DNA from: a virus
Virus record (IMG/VR): IMGVR_UViG_3300030002_000086
Location: 1 to 30,387 of that record
Length of the DNA stretch: 30,387 nucleotides
Direction: 5' to 3' (one strand)
This document shows positions 5,638 through 13,782 of this stretch, in pieces; positions within the stretch are counted from its first letter, which is position 1; every line of letters begins with the position of its first letter. The notes under the pieces are model-generated. The model made no database searches. It worked only from the letters and a program-made list of their open reading frames with translations, and had not been told where the DNA came from. The position numbers and the translations under genes are program-made.

Positions 5638-8283
5638 TTATGATTGATATTCAAATGATCCTATGTCCATAGACGTTCCCTTTGATCGGGGATTAGACTT
5701 TATATCATACACAGAACCGTAACCTGAAGCATTATTTGAATTAAGTCCCTTATCTATTAGATACGATGTATTAGTGTATGAAAGTGTACAAACAAGTGAC
5801 TCATCAACTACGCCTGCAGCTGTAGAAATAGTAGTGAAATAGGGTGAGGTTGCATCGCCTTCATTGGTTGCCGATAGTGATATATTTCCAGTTCCGACAC
5901 GAGTTTCATCTTCAAATGCACAATAGATTTCAGCGCTTGAATTTGTATTCGTAACATTTCCCTTTGTTCCTGCAATTGACTTGTTTCCCCACACTACTGT
6001 ATTTTTCATTGCACAGTTATTTGTTCCACCTCCAAGATTACGGACTACGGAGCTATTTATAAGCGTTGACAAATAAGCACCTCCTACTCCATTAGCCGCA
6101 TAGTTATTTTTCAGATTACATGATACTGCTGTAACTGTGTGCATAGCTCCTGATATTCCACTTGATGTATTATTATAAAACATACAGCAGTACGCCGTTA
6201 TACCTGAGGCTCCTGCTGTATAAGCTGTTGAACTACTCACTGAGTTATCTGAAAATGTGCAATTAGTTGCAGTACCTGAATACATAGCTCCTACTCCTTT
6301 GTCGGCCGCAGCGCTGCTAGAATTACCTTTTATATAACAATTATTTATAGTTCCTCCACATATAGCTCCTGCACTAATTGCACTAGAATTAGCATAAATG
6401 TAGCAGTTGTTTACGGTGCATCCAGTTATGTTTGAATACGTCATCGACCCTGCCCCTGTCAATACATTTGAGTTAATATTACTATTATTTACAGTACATG
6501 TTGAAATAGCCCCTACACCGTGAGTAGTTCCAGATGTTGTATTATTTTGTACTAGACAATAGTTTAGTGAGCACCCTACAGCCGCAGAAGCTAAATCAGT
6601 ATAACCATTAAAGTTAATGGTTGTAATTACGTTATTTTCTATAATGCAATTAGATACATTGATTCCTGTGCTATTTCCTCTAATCCCAGCTGATGCACCA
6701 TGTGTGTTATCTGAATTATTATACCCACCGCTAATTGTAAATCCGTTCAAAATTACATTTGAGTAATTATTAACCACTACAGTTAGAGCAGCAGATGCTT
6801 GTGTGCCTGTTAGATCGCCGCTAAGTGTAGATTTATTAACGGGAATTGATACATGTAAATCAACGTTCCCAGATGGTAACTTTAATGTTGTTACATAGTC
6901 ATTCATTGCGCGCTGGTATAATGTTGTTTCTGTTCCTGCAAAACCTCCGAATATGCCAACACCTGCTTTAGTTAGGAACGAAGCCGTTCTTGCACTTCCG
7001 GCCGTTCTAAGAGTAGTAGGTAAATATTTAATTCCAGTAGCTGAACCCTTAACAAAAACTGCATCTCCAATACTCGATGCATCAATTGCCGGTTGAACAT
7101 CCTTAAATGCAGTAGCCCATGTCAAACCATTATTTGAATTATTTCCACTAACTCCATCAACAAATCTAGTAGTAGAACCTATTATAGCATTACCATAAGA
7201 ATCAATCCCAACACTGGCCACATTTTTATAAACTACCGATAAATGCCAGGTTGCTCCACTATTTGATGAAATAGCTTCATAAACATATTCTCCAATCAAG
7301 TTAGGACTATCTAAATTGGCAAAATAAAAGTTAGACGGAAAAGTCAAAGCCACATAATCAGTCAAAACAAGTTTCAAGAAGAACCTCATAAATTTACTAG
7401 TATCAGCCTGACTTGTATTTACTGATATGGTCAAATTTGAAGCTGTAGAAAGTCCGTAAAATTGACAGTTACTAGCCAGCAAAATAGAACCGTTTGCCAC
7501 AGTTGTCATATTTGATTCAAGTCCAACGACATTGAGCGTTTTTAGCCACTGTGATTCAGTGCCGGAATAACCGTTATTGACGGCTATTTGGTAGTTATTT
7601 AGTCCATTAGACCCGGCAGCACCCGCGTTACCATCCGACCCTTGCGCTTTTACGCCTGTATCATTTGCACCAATAAACCAGTTACCATTTCCGCCAATAT
7701 GTGGAATAATACCATCAGTTCCGGCAGCACCTGCGTTACCATCCGCCCCTTGTGCTTTTACACCTGTATCTGTCGTTCCAATAAACCAGTTACCATTTCC
7801 ACCAATATGCGGAGTAATACCATCAGTTCCGGCAACACCTGCGTTACCATCTGCCCCTTGTGCTTTTACGCCTGTATCTGTCGTTCCAATAAACCAGTTA
7901 CCATTTCCACCAATATGCGGAGTAATACCATCAATTCCGGCAACACCTGCGTTACCATCCGACCCTTGCGCTTTTACACCTGTATCTGTCGTTCCAATAA
8001 ACCAGTTACCATTTTCGCCAATATGAGGAGAAATACCATCTGCTCCCGGAGTACCTATACCATTTTCCAATGCTTCAGTAAGTCCAACAACATCACTAAT
8101 CTCAATATCTACACCTTTCATGGCATACTTATCAAACTCAGATTGAATACCTTCAATTGATGTAATTGGAATCTTATCATCCTTGTGAAAAAAGGAATCT
8201 AATACATCCCAAAAATTACTTTGAGATGGTTTTAAACCAGTTTTAAAGAATTGTTTCAGTGTATTTATTGACTGTTTTGCCAT
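5638..8283 (-). CDS. Tail fibre with glycine-rich repeats and right-handed beta-helix domain (881 aa)
   Basis: Residues 1-80 form a phage-type attachment region (SNFWDVLDSFFHKDD). Residues 82-225 are four tandem 36-residue repeats beginning DGI.PHIG.NGNWFIG and ending in a Gly/Ala-rich collagen-like stretch. Next is the common fibre phrase GYSGTESQWLKTL. From about residue 370 (TRFVDGVSGNNSNNGLTWATAF) to the end is a domain usual in secreted Bacteroidota proteins: FGGFAGTET, LSGDLTGT, many Asn/Cys/Gly beta-helix rungs, and the closing DIGSFEYQS. It is probably the receptor-binding or capsule-binding fibre; a depolymerase activity is possible but no catalytic residues can be assigned. Confidence 0.8.
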   Translation of the reverse strand: MAKQSINTLKQFFKTGLKPSQSNFWDVLDSFFHKDDKIPITSIEGIQSEFDKYAMKGVDIEISDVVGLTEALENGIGTPGADGISPHIGENGNWFIGTTDTGVKAQGSDGNAGVAGIDGITPHIGGNGNWFIGTTDTGVKAQGADGNAGVAGTDGITPHIGGNGNWFIGTTDTGVKAQGADGNAGAAGTDGIIPHIGGNGNWFIGANDTGVKAQGSDGNAGAAGSNGLNNYQIAVNNGYSGTESQWLKTLNVVGLESNMTTVANGSILLASNCQFYGLSTASNLTISVNTSQADTSKFMRFFLKLVLTDYVALTFPSNFYFANLDSPNLIGEYVYEAISSNSGATWHLSVVYKNVASVGIDSYGNAIIGSTTRFVDGVSGNNSNNGLTWATAFKDVQPAIDASSIGDAVFVKGSATGIKYLPTTLRTAGSARTASFLTKAGVGIFGGFAGTETTLYQRAMNDYVTTLKLPSGNVDLHVSIPVNKSTLSGDLTGTQASAALTVVVNNYSNVILNGFTISGGYNNSDNTHGASAGIRGNSTGINVSNCIIENNVITTINFNGYTDLASAAVGCSLNYCLVQNNTTSGTTHGVGAISTCTVNNSNINSNVLTGAGSMTYSNITGCTVNNCYIYANSSAISAGAICGGTINNCYIKGNSSSAAADKGVGAMYSGTATNCTFSDNSVSSSTAYTAGASGITAYCCMFYNNTSSGISGAMHTVTAVSCNLKNNYAANGVGGAYLSTLINSSVVRNLGGGTNNCAMKNTVVWGNKSIAGTKGNVTNTNSSAEIYCAFEDETRVGTGNISLSATNEGDATSPYFTTISTAAGVVDESLVCTLSYTNTSYLIDKGLNSNNASGYGSVYDIKSNPRSKGTSMDIGSFEYQS
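7609..8040 (-). repeat. Four tandem 108-bp repeats inside the tail fibre gene
   Basis: The stretch encodes four 36-residue units (residues 82-117, 118-153, 154-189, 190-225) that differ at only a few positions, for example Ser/Thr/Ile at position 4 and Ser/Ala before DGNAG. The DNA copies are nearly identical, so the number of units could change by recombination or slippage, altering fibre length. Confidence 0.9.
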
Positions 8284-8285
8284 AA

Positions 8286-9191
8286 CTATTTAATCTTTAC
8301 GTATGATGGCATAACAATATAAGCCATCCGGTTTTCGTGAGCTTCACCGCCTCCGGCATTAGACATTTGTCCTACTTGTATACCAGAATAATCAACAGTA
8401 CCGTTGGTTGATGCTTCTACATGTATTGTATCTAAATTCCAATCTCCTGACCCTGAGTTTGCCATATTTACAGTTACTACGTGATTATGAACAGGCATCT
8501 GAACTGCTGTCAAAGTAACTGTAGGCTTACCACCTGTATTTCCTGCATTCTTATAGTTTTCGGCAGTATTGGTAACATTAGCCGGCTCAGCATTACTACG
8601 GCTATCAATACCAATAACCACACGGCCACGGTAATCAGGAACAGTTCCATAACCGGCTTTAGCTGTACCGTCACACAATTGCCAGTACTCAGGGTCTAGC
8701 GGGTCATTATTCAAAATATCGTATTGAAGTATCCCGCCTTTTGGAAACACAAGGTTTGCCAAAGCGTTAAGCTCCGTTTTGGTTGCACACTGCGCAGCCA
8801 GTTCCAAGTTAGATTTAATCCGAATAAAATCACTCCAGATGTATGTTTCAGCATTGGCCACATTTGTTCCAAATTCTACAAAACGAGTAGTGTAAACCCC
8901 ATCATACGTTTCATAACCGGCTGTTACGTCAGCCAGTTCTGTTTTTACACGTACTGAAGTTGAAATCGTTCCTGTGCCGCCTTTAAAAATCATCAACTCA
9001 CCATTTACCACAACAAGACCTTCACTCCAGGTATTACCCACCGTATTCTCGCATCCAGATAAAATATAGGGTGTACTTCCACCGAGCAAGGCTAGATTAA
9101 AGCACTGTTTAATCATATCCTGGGCAAAAATCAACGCACGGGTTGAAACTGGAAACTGTTTAAAATCGTTCGAATAATTAATAATATTCAT
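8286..9191 (-). CDS. Tail-collar domain protein (301 aa)
   Basis: The C-terminal half is a phage tail-collar domain: GWELCDG-like WQLCDGTAKAGYGTVPDYRGR (read as two parts around residue 170-190), then the TAVQMPVHNH metal-associated motif and the closing GGGEAHENRMAYIVMPSYV. The N-terminal half is a fibre-connection region shared with other baseplate-linked proteins. Such proteins form collar or short fibre parts at the baseplate. The gene sits between the gp48-position gene, which it overlaps by 14 bases, and the long tail fibre, and is part of the same operon. Confidence 0.8.
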   Translation of the reverse strand: MNIINYSNDFKQFPVSTRALIFAQDMIKQCFNLALLGGSTPYILSGCENTVGNTWSEGLVVVNGELMIFKGGTGTISTSVRVKTELADVTAGYETYDGVYTTRFVEFGTNVANAETYIWSDFIRIKSNLELAAQCATKTELNALANLVFPKGGILQYDILNNDPLDPEYWQLCDGTAKAGYGTVPDYRGRVVIGIDSRSNAEPANVTNTAENYKNAGNTGGKPTVTLTAVQMPVHNHVVTVNMANSGSGDWNLDTIHVEASTNGTVDYSGIQVGQMSNAGGGEAHENRMAYIVMPSYVKIK

Positions 9192-9666
9192 AAAGTGCTT
9201 TTTTGGAAGTTAGTTTATAAGTATTTACAAGCGACCTGATAGTATTCATGTTATCCACGCTTTGAAGTCCTGACGGTATTTTTACAATGAAATCAGCAAA
9301 CTTCGTCATCCTTTCTTCGTCATAAATCAGAATGTAATTAGGTTCGTCCGGAACAAATAATTGCTCGTAAATACGATCTTCATCCCTGGCATATTTCCAT
9401 TCACCCGATTGACCCAAAACATCCTCAATTAAAAACGGTTTCTCTCTAGTTGGAAATGCATCATCCAAAACCTCACGTAATTTGCATACCTGTCCATTGT
9501 GTGTAAGGTTGTATAATATTTTCGTTTGCCTGCTGAAAAATACGTTCTGAGTTTCATCAAAAGGCTTTAGTATTATACGAATAAATTCAACTACAGATGC
9601 AGTTCTTATACGTGTAAGAAGTAATAAGATACCCAGTTTATGTACATTAATCGGAAACAGTTTCAT
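9178..9666 (-). CDS. Baseplate-associated hypothetical protein (162 aa)
   Basis: It overlaps the baseplate J-like gene upstream by 20 bases and the collar gene downstream by 14, so it belongs to the same translationally coupled tail block. The protein is basic at the N-terminus and rich in aromatic and charged residues later (EWKYARDEDRIYEQLF). Position matches Mu gp48, the connector between the gp47 baseplate ring and the fibres, but the sequence itself does not show a known family and that role is inferred from order alone. Confidence 0.5.
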   Translation of the reverse strand: MKLFPINVHKLGILLLLTRIRTASVVEFIRIILKPFDETQNVFFSRQTKILYNLTHNGQVCKLREVLDDAFPTREKPFLIEDVLGQSGEWKYARDEDRIYEQLFVPDEPNYILIYDEERMTKFADFIVKIPSGLQSVDNMNTIRSLVNTYKLTSKKALYEYY

Positions 9667-10501
9667 ACACTTTGTAATTAATAGTCAAATCAGTATCAAT
9701 ATACAGTTTCATATATCCAGCGTCAGGAGTAAAATATCCATCAATATCTTTGAATGCTAGCCCATCGGGACTATATTGGCTATACTTTAACTGAGGTATA
9801 ACAACACCGTCAATATCATTCAGGAATAATAAAAAGTCATCGTGCCTAAATTCTCCATTGAATGGAAGTGAATCAATAAAAGAACTCACAGCATTTCGCA
9901 CAGGTTCAGAACCACTTATATCAAGTCCGGACGAATTTAGTACCATTGGATTATACCAGATGTCAATCGTTGCTTTATAATGATCAGCATCACGATTGAT
10001 AATCTCAATTTTCACACCGGCATCTTTTACTTGTTGGAAATATGCAGTGATACCATTCTCCTGATCATTTGTCAATTTACCGGAAGAACCTTTTACCTTT
10101 ATATACACAATATTAGATTTTTCAACTGCTTTTGCAGCTTTTACTACTTTCGCGGTGTTTATTTGATCATCGCTCAGAACACTTGTATCGTAGGTATCTG
10201 AGTATTCAATGAGTGAATATCCATGCATATAAGCAAGGGCTTTATTAGCATACCAATTCAATGTATGTGCTTTTTCAGATGCAATTAAGGCCTCTACTAA
10301 AGCCAAGAACGAATCAAATAATTTTTCGAAAGAATTAATTACAAATGCTACTATATAAAATATCTTACCCTCAAAAGATGTTTTTGAAAATACCGAATCA
10401 AATGAGTCACCAACAGTAAACCCATACCACGTTGCAAACATGGATGAATTCATAAACTCATTTGCTATAATTGCTTTAATTGTTGATACAGTGCGTGCCA
10501 T
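9647..10501 (-). CDS. Baseplate J-like protein (Mu gp47 position)
   Basis: The 284-residue protein starts with a helical region rich in alanine (SFEKLFDSFLALVEALIASEKAHT), followed by NWYANKALAYMHG and an alpha/beta part with VKGSSGKLTNDQENGITAYF, a pattern recalling Bacteroidota baseplate J/gp47 proteins, which form the wedge ring of contractile tails. Its stop-start junction with the LysM-like gene overlaps by 1 base. The assignment relies on this general pattern and on gene order (gp46-like protein upstream in the operon, fibres downstream). Confidence 0.6.
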   Translation of the reverse strand: MARTVSTIKAIIANEFMNSSMFATWYGFTVGDSFDSVFSKTSFEGKIFYIVAFVINSFEKLFDSFLALVEALIASEKAHTLNWYANKALAYMHGYSLIEYSDTYDTSVLSDDQINTAKVVKAAKAVEKSNIVYIKVKGSSGKLTNDQENGITAYFQQVKDAGVKIEIINRDADHYKATIDIWYNPMVLNSSGLDISGSEPVRNAVSSFIDSLPFNGEFRHDDFLLFLNDIDGVVIPQLKYSQYSPDGLAFKDIDGYFTPDAGYMKLYIDTDLTINYKVYETVSD

Positions 10502-11088
10502 TATAAAATAATAAAATCAGTTTCAATAATCCAATATCCAATTCCCTGCAGTTCAACAGCACCACCGGCATCGCTATTCATGTCTATATCAGTAGCCGGT
10601 TGTATATTTTTAGTTTTGAAATAAGCCTGTACCTTTTTATCACTTACTGCAGGTTTTTTCAGCTTCATTCCAGGTTCCAACGTTTCAGTTACGGCCATTT
10701 CATTCAGCAGCGCAAACTCTCCTGCCATATCAGCCGAACCGCAGTAAACCGTTGCCAGGTCAATGAAGTTCTGACCATCCAATACAATCACCTCATCGTT
10801 CTGAAGTAAATCATCGTAGCTAATGAAGCTATCTATAGTACCGACAACTAGTTCAGGAATAACACCAATTGCAGTTGCCGGACAAATACCTTTCTGCGTG
10901 AAATAATTCAGAACATCAACATCCAGTACAGACGCACGGCCGTGCGTCTCAATGTCCATTCCTGCCACCACATCATCCGTCAACGATAACCCATTTAGCA
11001 ATGCCATTTCAAAAGCAGCCTCAGCTGAACCGGTGCATTGTATTGCCAGGTCAATGATTGTTTGATGTTCTTGTGCTATCATATTCAA
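10501..11088 (-). CDS. Duplicated LysM-like tail protein (195 aa)
   Basis: Two similar units of about 70 residues are seen: QTIIDLAIQCTGSAEAAFEMALLNG followed by GMDIE... NYFTQKGICPATA, and NFIDLATVYCGSADMAGEFALLNE followed by GMKLKKP... AYFKTKNIQPATD (each quoted in parts). They recall the LysM-like modules of Bacteroidota phage baseplate or tail proteins that may hold onto peptidoglycan. In unit 1 the linker after GMDIE is longer and contains a palindromic repeat coding ETHGRAS (residues 47-53), while unit 2 has no such insert. The gene lies between the lysis genes and baseplate J. Confidence 0.6.
   Translation of the reverse strand: MNMIAQEHQTIIDLAIQCTGSAEAAFEMALLNGLSLTDDVVAGMDIETHGRASVLDVDVLNYFTQKGICPATAIGVIPELVVGTIDSFISYDDLLQNDEVIVLDGQNFIDLATVYCGSADMAGEFALLNEMAVTETLEPGMKLKKPAVSDKKVQAYFKTKNIQPATDIDMNSDAGGAVELQGIGYWIIETDFIIL
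10930..10949. repeat. Palindromic repeat, copy 2, inside the LysM-like gene
   Basis: AGACGCACGGCCGTGCGTCT is a perfect 20-bp palindrome, identical to copy 3 at 19277-19296 and flanked on both sides by the same bases (AGTAC before, C after). It is read in frame and yields ETHGRAS in the protein, without disturbing the frame, in the linker between two parts of a repeat unit. Confidence 0.9.
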
Positions 11089-11643
11089 CTATTTTTTAAA
11101 ATACCACAAAGCAGCTGCCAGCAAAAGAAATATGACAATGAAAACCCACAAAGGAGTTTTCATTGTTTCAGTTATTTGATTCTCAGTTTGCTGTTTAGCA
11201 TCCTGTTTACTTTTGTCTTTTACAGACTTATCAGATTTATAGTCTGAGTTATCTGAAACTCCACCCTTGCTTTCACGTGAATTATTGCTATCAGCATTTT
11301 TCTTCACGTTCATTTTTTCGCCACGATGAGTATGTTTATTGGTCGTACTAGTTGATGTCGGATATTGCTTACCAGTTGAGTCAGGAACTGACAAATTAGT
11401 CGTTGTAGTAGTTTCGTCAGACACCTCATCAATTGCACTATTATCGGTCGACCACTCTTTTCCAAAGTTTCTTTCTACTTTGGAAAAGGTTGATTGAACG
11501 TTTAAATTCGCTTTTTCCGATTCTTTTACGGTAAGATTAGCGGATGTTTTTACCTCAGCTTTAGACTTTTCTGTTTGCTTTGTAGTTCTGCAGGAAATGG
11601 TGACAAAGCAAATCACCAAAATCACCAATAATTTAGTTTTCAT
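11089..11643 (-). CDS. Candidate unimolecular spanin (184 aa)
   Basis: The N-terminus is a lipoprotein signal (hydrophobic core, then VTISC, lipidated Cys18). The middle 145 residues are very hydrophilic and low in complexity (Ser/Thr/Lys/Asp/Asn), and the C-terminus is a strong membrane helix (PLWVFIVIFLLLAAALWYF) followed by two lysines. Outer-membrane lipid anchor plus C-terminal inner-membrane anchor in one chain is the layout of u-spanins such as phage T1 gp11, which fuse the two membranes at the last step of lysis. Endolysin and holin lie directly upstream in the same operon and the start overlaps the holin gene by 11 bases. Function is inferred from topology, not from homology. Confidence 0.65.
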   Translation of the reverse strand: MKTKLLVILVICFVTISCRTTKQTEKSKAEVKTSANLTVKESEKANLNVQSTFSKVERNFGKEWSTDNSAIDEVSDETTTTTNLSVPDSTGKQYPTSTSTTNKHTHRGEKMNVKKNADSNNSRESKGGVSDNSDYKSDKSVKDKSKQDAKQQTENQITETMKTPLWVFIVIFLLLAAALWYFKK

Positions 11644-12181
11644 TTTTCTTAGGTTTTATATTTGATAATAAATTTGTCCAACCACCCTGAATGGCTTCGA
11701 TAATAGCCGTTTTTTCCTTTCCTTTTAGTACTGACACATTTTCAAGTATCGATGTCACATATTCAACCAGAAAGCCGGTAAGACAAGCCACAAAAACAAA
11801 GCTAAAGAAGCCATAAGCAGCAATATCAATCAGGTTACTTGATTCCTGGAACTCTCGCTTAAAAGCATGAATAATATACAGAATAGCCAGCCATATAAGA
11901 ATTTTTATTATACAGCGTGAGAACCGGAACGACTCAAAGCTTTTTCCCTGACGTTTACTGGCACTTATTCCCGTCCATACCTCAATGATAATAGCTACAA
12001 ACATGGCAATAGCTAATGCCGGTGTAACTCCAAATAAGTAATTGACAGAACCAGACAAAAACGAAATAGCCAATACAGCACCATGAAGCTGATACTTATA
12101 CGATGGGAAAATCGACAAGACGAATTCTTCAAAAGAATGCCAGTCGTATGCTGCTAAAAATTTATTTACAAAAACTTTCAT
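11633..12181 (-). CDS. Phage holin (holin family 4-like), 182 aa
   Basis: Several hydrophobic stretches are present: around residues 35-50, 54-72 (LAIAMFVAIIIEVWTGISAS), 93-106 (IKILIWLAILYIIHA) and 120-140. The phrase EVWTGISASKRQGKSFESFRFSR is the recognisable core of the phage holin family found in Bacteroidota and Firmicutes phages. It should form membrane lesions that let the endolysin reach the wall, setting the time of lysis. The C-terminus is basic. The next gene overlaps its end by 11 bases. Confidence 0.85.
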   Translation of the reverse strand: MKVFVNKFLAAYDWHSFEEFVLSIFPSYKYQLHGAVLAISFLSGSVNYLFGVTPALAIAMFVAIIIEVWTGISASKRQGKSFESFRFSRCIIKILIWLAILYIIHAFKREFQESSNLIDIAAYGFFSFVFVACLTGFLVEYVTSILENVSVLKGKEKTAIIEAIQGGWTNLLSNIKPKKNEN

Positions 12182-12197
12182 ACTAAATCATTTTGAT

Positions 12198-12467
12198 TTA
12201 TTTACCTTCAAATACTCTTATAGACCACCCTTTATAATACTTCCACTGACTAGGTTTGCGCTTGCAAATTCGATAGTAGCGGTTGAGACGTTCATATTTG
12301 TACAATCTTACAAACTGTTCAACCGTCATCACCGGACGCGCATTCAGCTTTTGAATGCTATCAAGTAATTGTGCGTTTGTGTAGCGACAGGCCGAGGCCT
12401 GCCGCTGGGCAACACAACAAACTAAACAAACACAAGAAAAAACTAATAAAAACACTATCTTTTTCAT
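12198..12467 (-). CDS. Small exported protein of the lysis block (89 aa)
   Basis: The first 20 residues are a hydrophobic export signal with several cysteines (SCVCLVCC), so either a lipobox at Cys17/18 or a signal peptide. Immediately after it residues 21-28 (QRQASACR) are encoded by a palindromic repeat. The rest is a small basic domain with many Tyr and Arg. It lies between endolysin and holin, overlapping the endolysin stop by 4 bases. Position suggests a lysis accessory protein or a regulator; I recognise no family. Confidence 0.5.
   Translation of the reverse strand: MKKIVFLLVFSCVCLVCCVAQRQASACRYTNAQLLDSIQKLNARPVMTVEQFVRLYKYERLNRYYRICKRKPSQWKYYKGWSIRVFEGK
12383..12406. repeat. Second palindromic repeat family (AGCGACAGGCC / GGCCTGCCGCT), intragenic
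   Basis: Arms at 12383-12393 and 12396-12406 are inverted copies with one mismatch. The element is GC-rich in an otherwise AT-rich gene and is read in frame as QRQASACR, right behind the export signal of the small lysis-block protein. It differs from the GAGACGCA family but is of the same kind of mobile-looking short palindrome. Confidence 0.7.
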
Positions 12468-12874
12468 ACCAAACTATTTAATTGGTGAATAAATTCAGCA
12501 GTTATTACTCCGGTCTGTCGAAAGCCTACAACCTGCTGAGCACGCTTAACGGCAGTTATCACACCCTCATTCACAGCCGAGTCAAGTATTAATCCTGCAA
12601 CTTCGCTATGCTTTACATTATCCCCGCCAATTGGTTTCCAAAAGTTATCCCTGTAAAATGCAAGTACAGAATCCTGCAATCCGCTTATTTTTGAAAGTGA
12701 TGCCGGGAAACCGGTTTGCATTTTAGCAGCGTCTACAAACGCCCAGCCAGTCCACTTTGGCCAGAAATTTCGAGAAATACCTTTGTACGTTTCACCACCA
12801 CGGTCATCCGGATCGTTTACATATCCGCCTTCATACTGAAGAACCGGTTTTATTGCTTTGCTGAAATCTGCCAT
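12464..12874 (-). CDS. GH108 family endolysin (N-acetylmuramidase-like), 136 aa
   Basis: The N-terminus has the family signature YEGGYVNDPDDRGGETYKG, with Glu15 as the expected catalytic acid, followed by FYRDNFWKPIGGDNV. The protein should cleave the glycan strand of peptidoglycan. The C-terminal part (residues 90-136) matches the start of the peptidoglycan-binding domain usual in this family, but the protein is clearly shorter than the usual 170-180 residues, so that domain is probably incomplete. No signal peptide is present, which fits release through the holin encoded downstream. Confidence 0.85.
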   Translation of the reverse strand: MADFSKAIKPVLQYEGGYVNDPDDRGGETYKGISRNFWPKWTGWAFVDAAKMQTGFPASLSKISGLQDSVLAFYRDNFWKPIGGDNVKHSEVAGLILDSAVNEGVITAVKRAQQVVGFRQTGVITAEFIHQLNSLV

Positions 12875-13191
12875 TATATTTCCACTTTTAAATCCGTAAA
12901 ACTTTTACCTACTGTCACTTTTGCTTTTATTCCATCGCTCAATAATTCAGTAGTCAGATTATTGATAAACTTTTGCCTGGATGCAGGAGTAACCGTCATT
13001 TTCAAATAACTTTCAATACCGAAACCAAGCGTAGGGTATTCTTTAAAATCTCCTTTTTGAGCTGCTATTATAAGCTTCACACGCTGATAATCTATGTTAC
13101 CTATAGTCAAACCGGACTCAATAAGTCCGGATGAATTTCGCACCACCGTAATGGCCAACTCATTATTTTCTGTCAGTAAAATTCCGTTCAT
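12874..13191 (-). CDS. GPW/gp25-like baseplate wedge protein (Mu gp46 position)
   Basis: The 105-residue protein carries the gp25 pattern KGDFKEYPTLGFGIESYL in its middle, in the place of the conserved loop of T4 gp25/P2 gpW-type wedge proteins. These form part of the baseplate that links hub and sheath. Its stop overlaps the endolysin start by one base (12874), and its start overlaps the preceding gp45-like gene by 4 bases. So the lysis genes are inserted between the gp46-like gene and the gp47-like baseplate J, an arrangement that differs from Mu. Confidence 0.75.
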   Translation of the reverse strand: MNGILLTENNELAITVVRNSSGLIESGLTIGNIDYQRVKLIIAAQKGDFKEYPTLGFGIESYLKMTVTPASRQKFINNLTTELLSDGIKAKVTVGKSFTDLKVEI

Positions 13192-13679
13192 TGTACACTC
13201 GGTGTTTGTGGTTCAAATACAATAGCAGCTACAGCACCATTACCGGCAATGGGCGAATTCTGCAGTAACCCTTTTAGCGTATTCATATCCGTATGCACTT
13301 TATTCATCCATTGTGCCAGGTTAGTTCCGTTAAGCGTTGCACCATCCTTATCAACAATAAATGTTTTACCACCTATCTTAATACGGAACGCCTGTACCTC
13401 AGAGCAACGAAGCAACACAGCTTCAGTCTTCAACCCCTCAATAATGCCTACCACCACGCTTGAATTCTCTGCAGGAACTGTTACGCAGTATGTTTGTAAG
13501 TCATCATCAATAGCACTTAATCGCACGTCATAGAGTGCAGGAGCGTTATCGCGCTCAACGTCGCAGGTTGTTTCACCCACTTTTACTACCGTGCCGGTGA
13601 TTACTTCTTTAAGCTCGAACCGGTCAATCACTGCGACTATTGCTTTTTTTATCGCTTCTTCTAATGCTTCTGCACTCAT
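13188..13679 (-). CDS. Baseplate spike/assembly protein, gpV/gp45-like (163 aa)
   Basis: An OB-type beta domain is visible from about residue 30 (GTVVKVGETTCDVERD... YDVRLSAI, then VPAENSSVVVGIIEG) as in gpV/gp45 spike proteins. A C-terminal part has a beta segment (FRIKIGGKTFIVDKDGATLNGTN), the usual linker into the spike tip. I prefer the ATG at 13679 (MSAEALEEAIK) because a TTTAAA pair lies 8 bases upstream; the longer frame from 13730 would translate through it. The spike is the tip of the contractile tail. The gp25-like gene follows with a 4-base overlap. Confidence 0.7.
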   Translation of the reverse strand: MSAEALEEAIKKAIVAVIDRFELKEVITGTVVKVGETTCDVERDNAPALYDVRLSAIDDDLQTYCVTVPAENSSVVVGIIEGLKTEAVLLRCSEVQAFRIKIGGKTFIVDKDGATLNGTNLAQWMNKVHTDMNTLKGLLQNSPIAGNGAVAAIVFEPQTPSVQ

Positions 13680-13686
13680 AACGTAC

Positions 13687-13703
13687 TTTAAAAACGCTTT
13701 AAA
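13687..13703 (-). promoter_or_regulatory. TTTAAA pair at 11-bp spacing before the spike gene
   Basis: TTTAAA lies at 13687-13692 and 13698-13703, 8 bases in front of the preferred start at 13679. It belongs to the same family as the sites at 15925 and 18107. No TAnnTTTG element was seen beside it. Confidence 0.45.
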
Positions 13704-13782
13704 CTTCAACACAATCAATTTTACACCCAATATGCGGATGTTTGTTCAAGCACATATAAAAAACACGCTTAAACAGCCTTAT

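Noticed and set aside
7609-8040. Regular repeats that could suggest a CRISPR array
   Set aside because: The 108-bp repeats are contiguous, have no spacers, and are in frame within a tail fibre gene.
7642-8160. Open frame of 172 codons on the plus strand within the tail fibre gene
   Set aside because: It is the antisense shadow of the four tandem 108-bp repeats; its own repeated Cys/Arg-rich pattern follows from them and no initiation context is seen.
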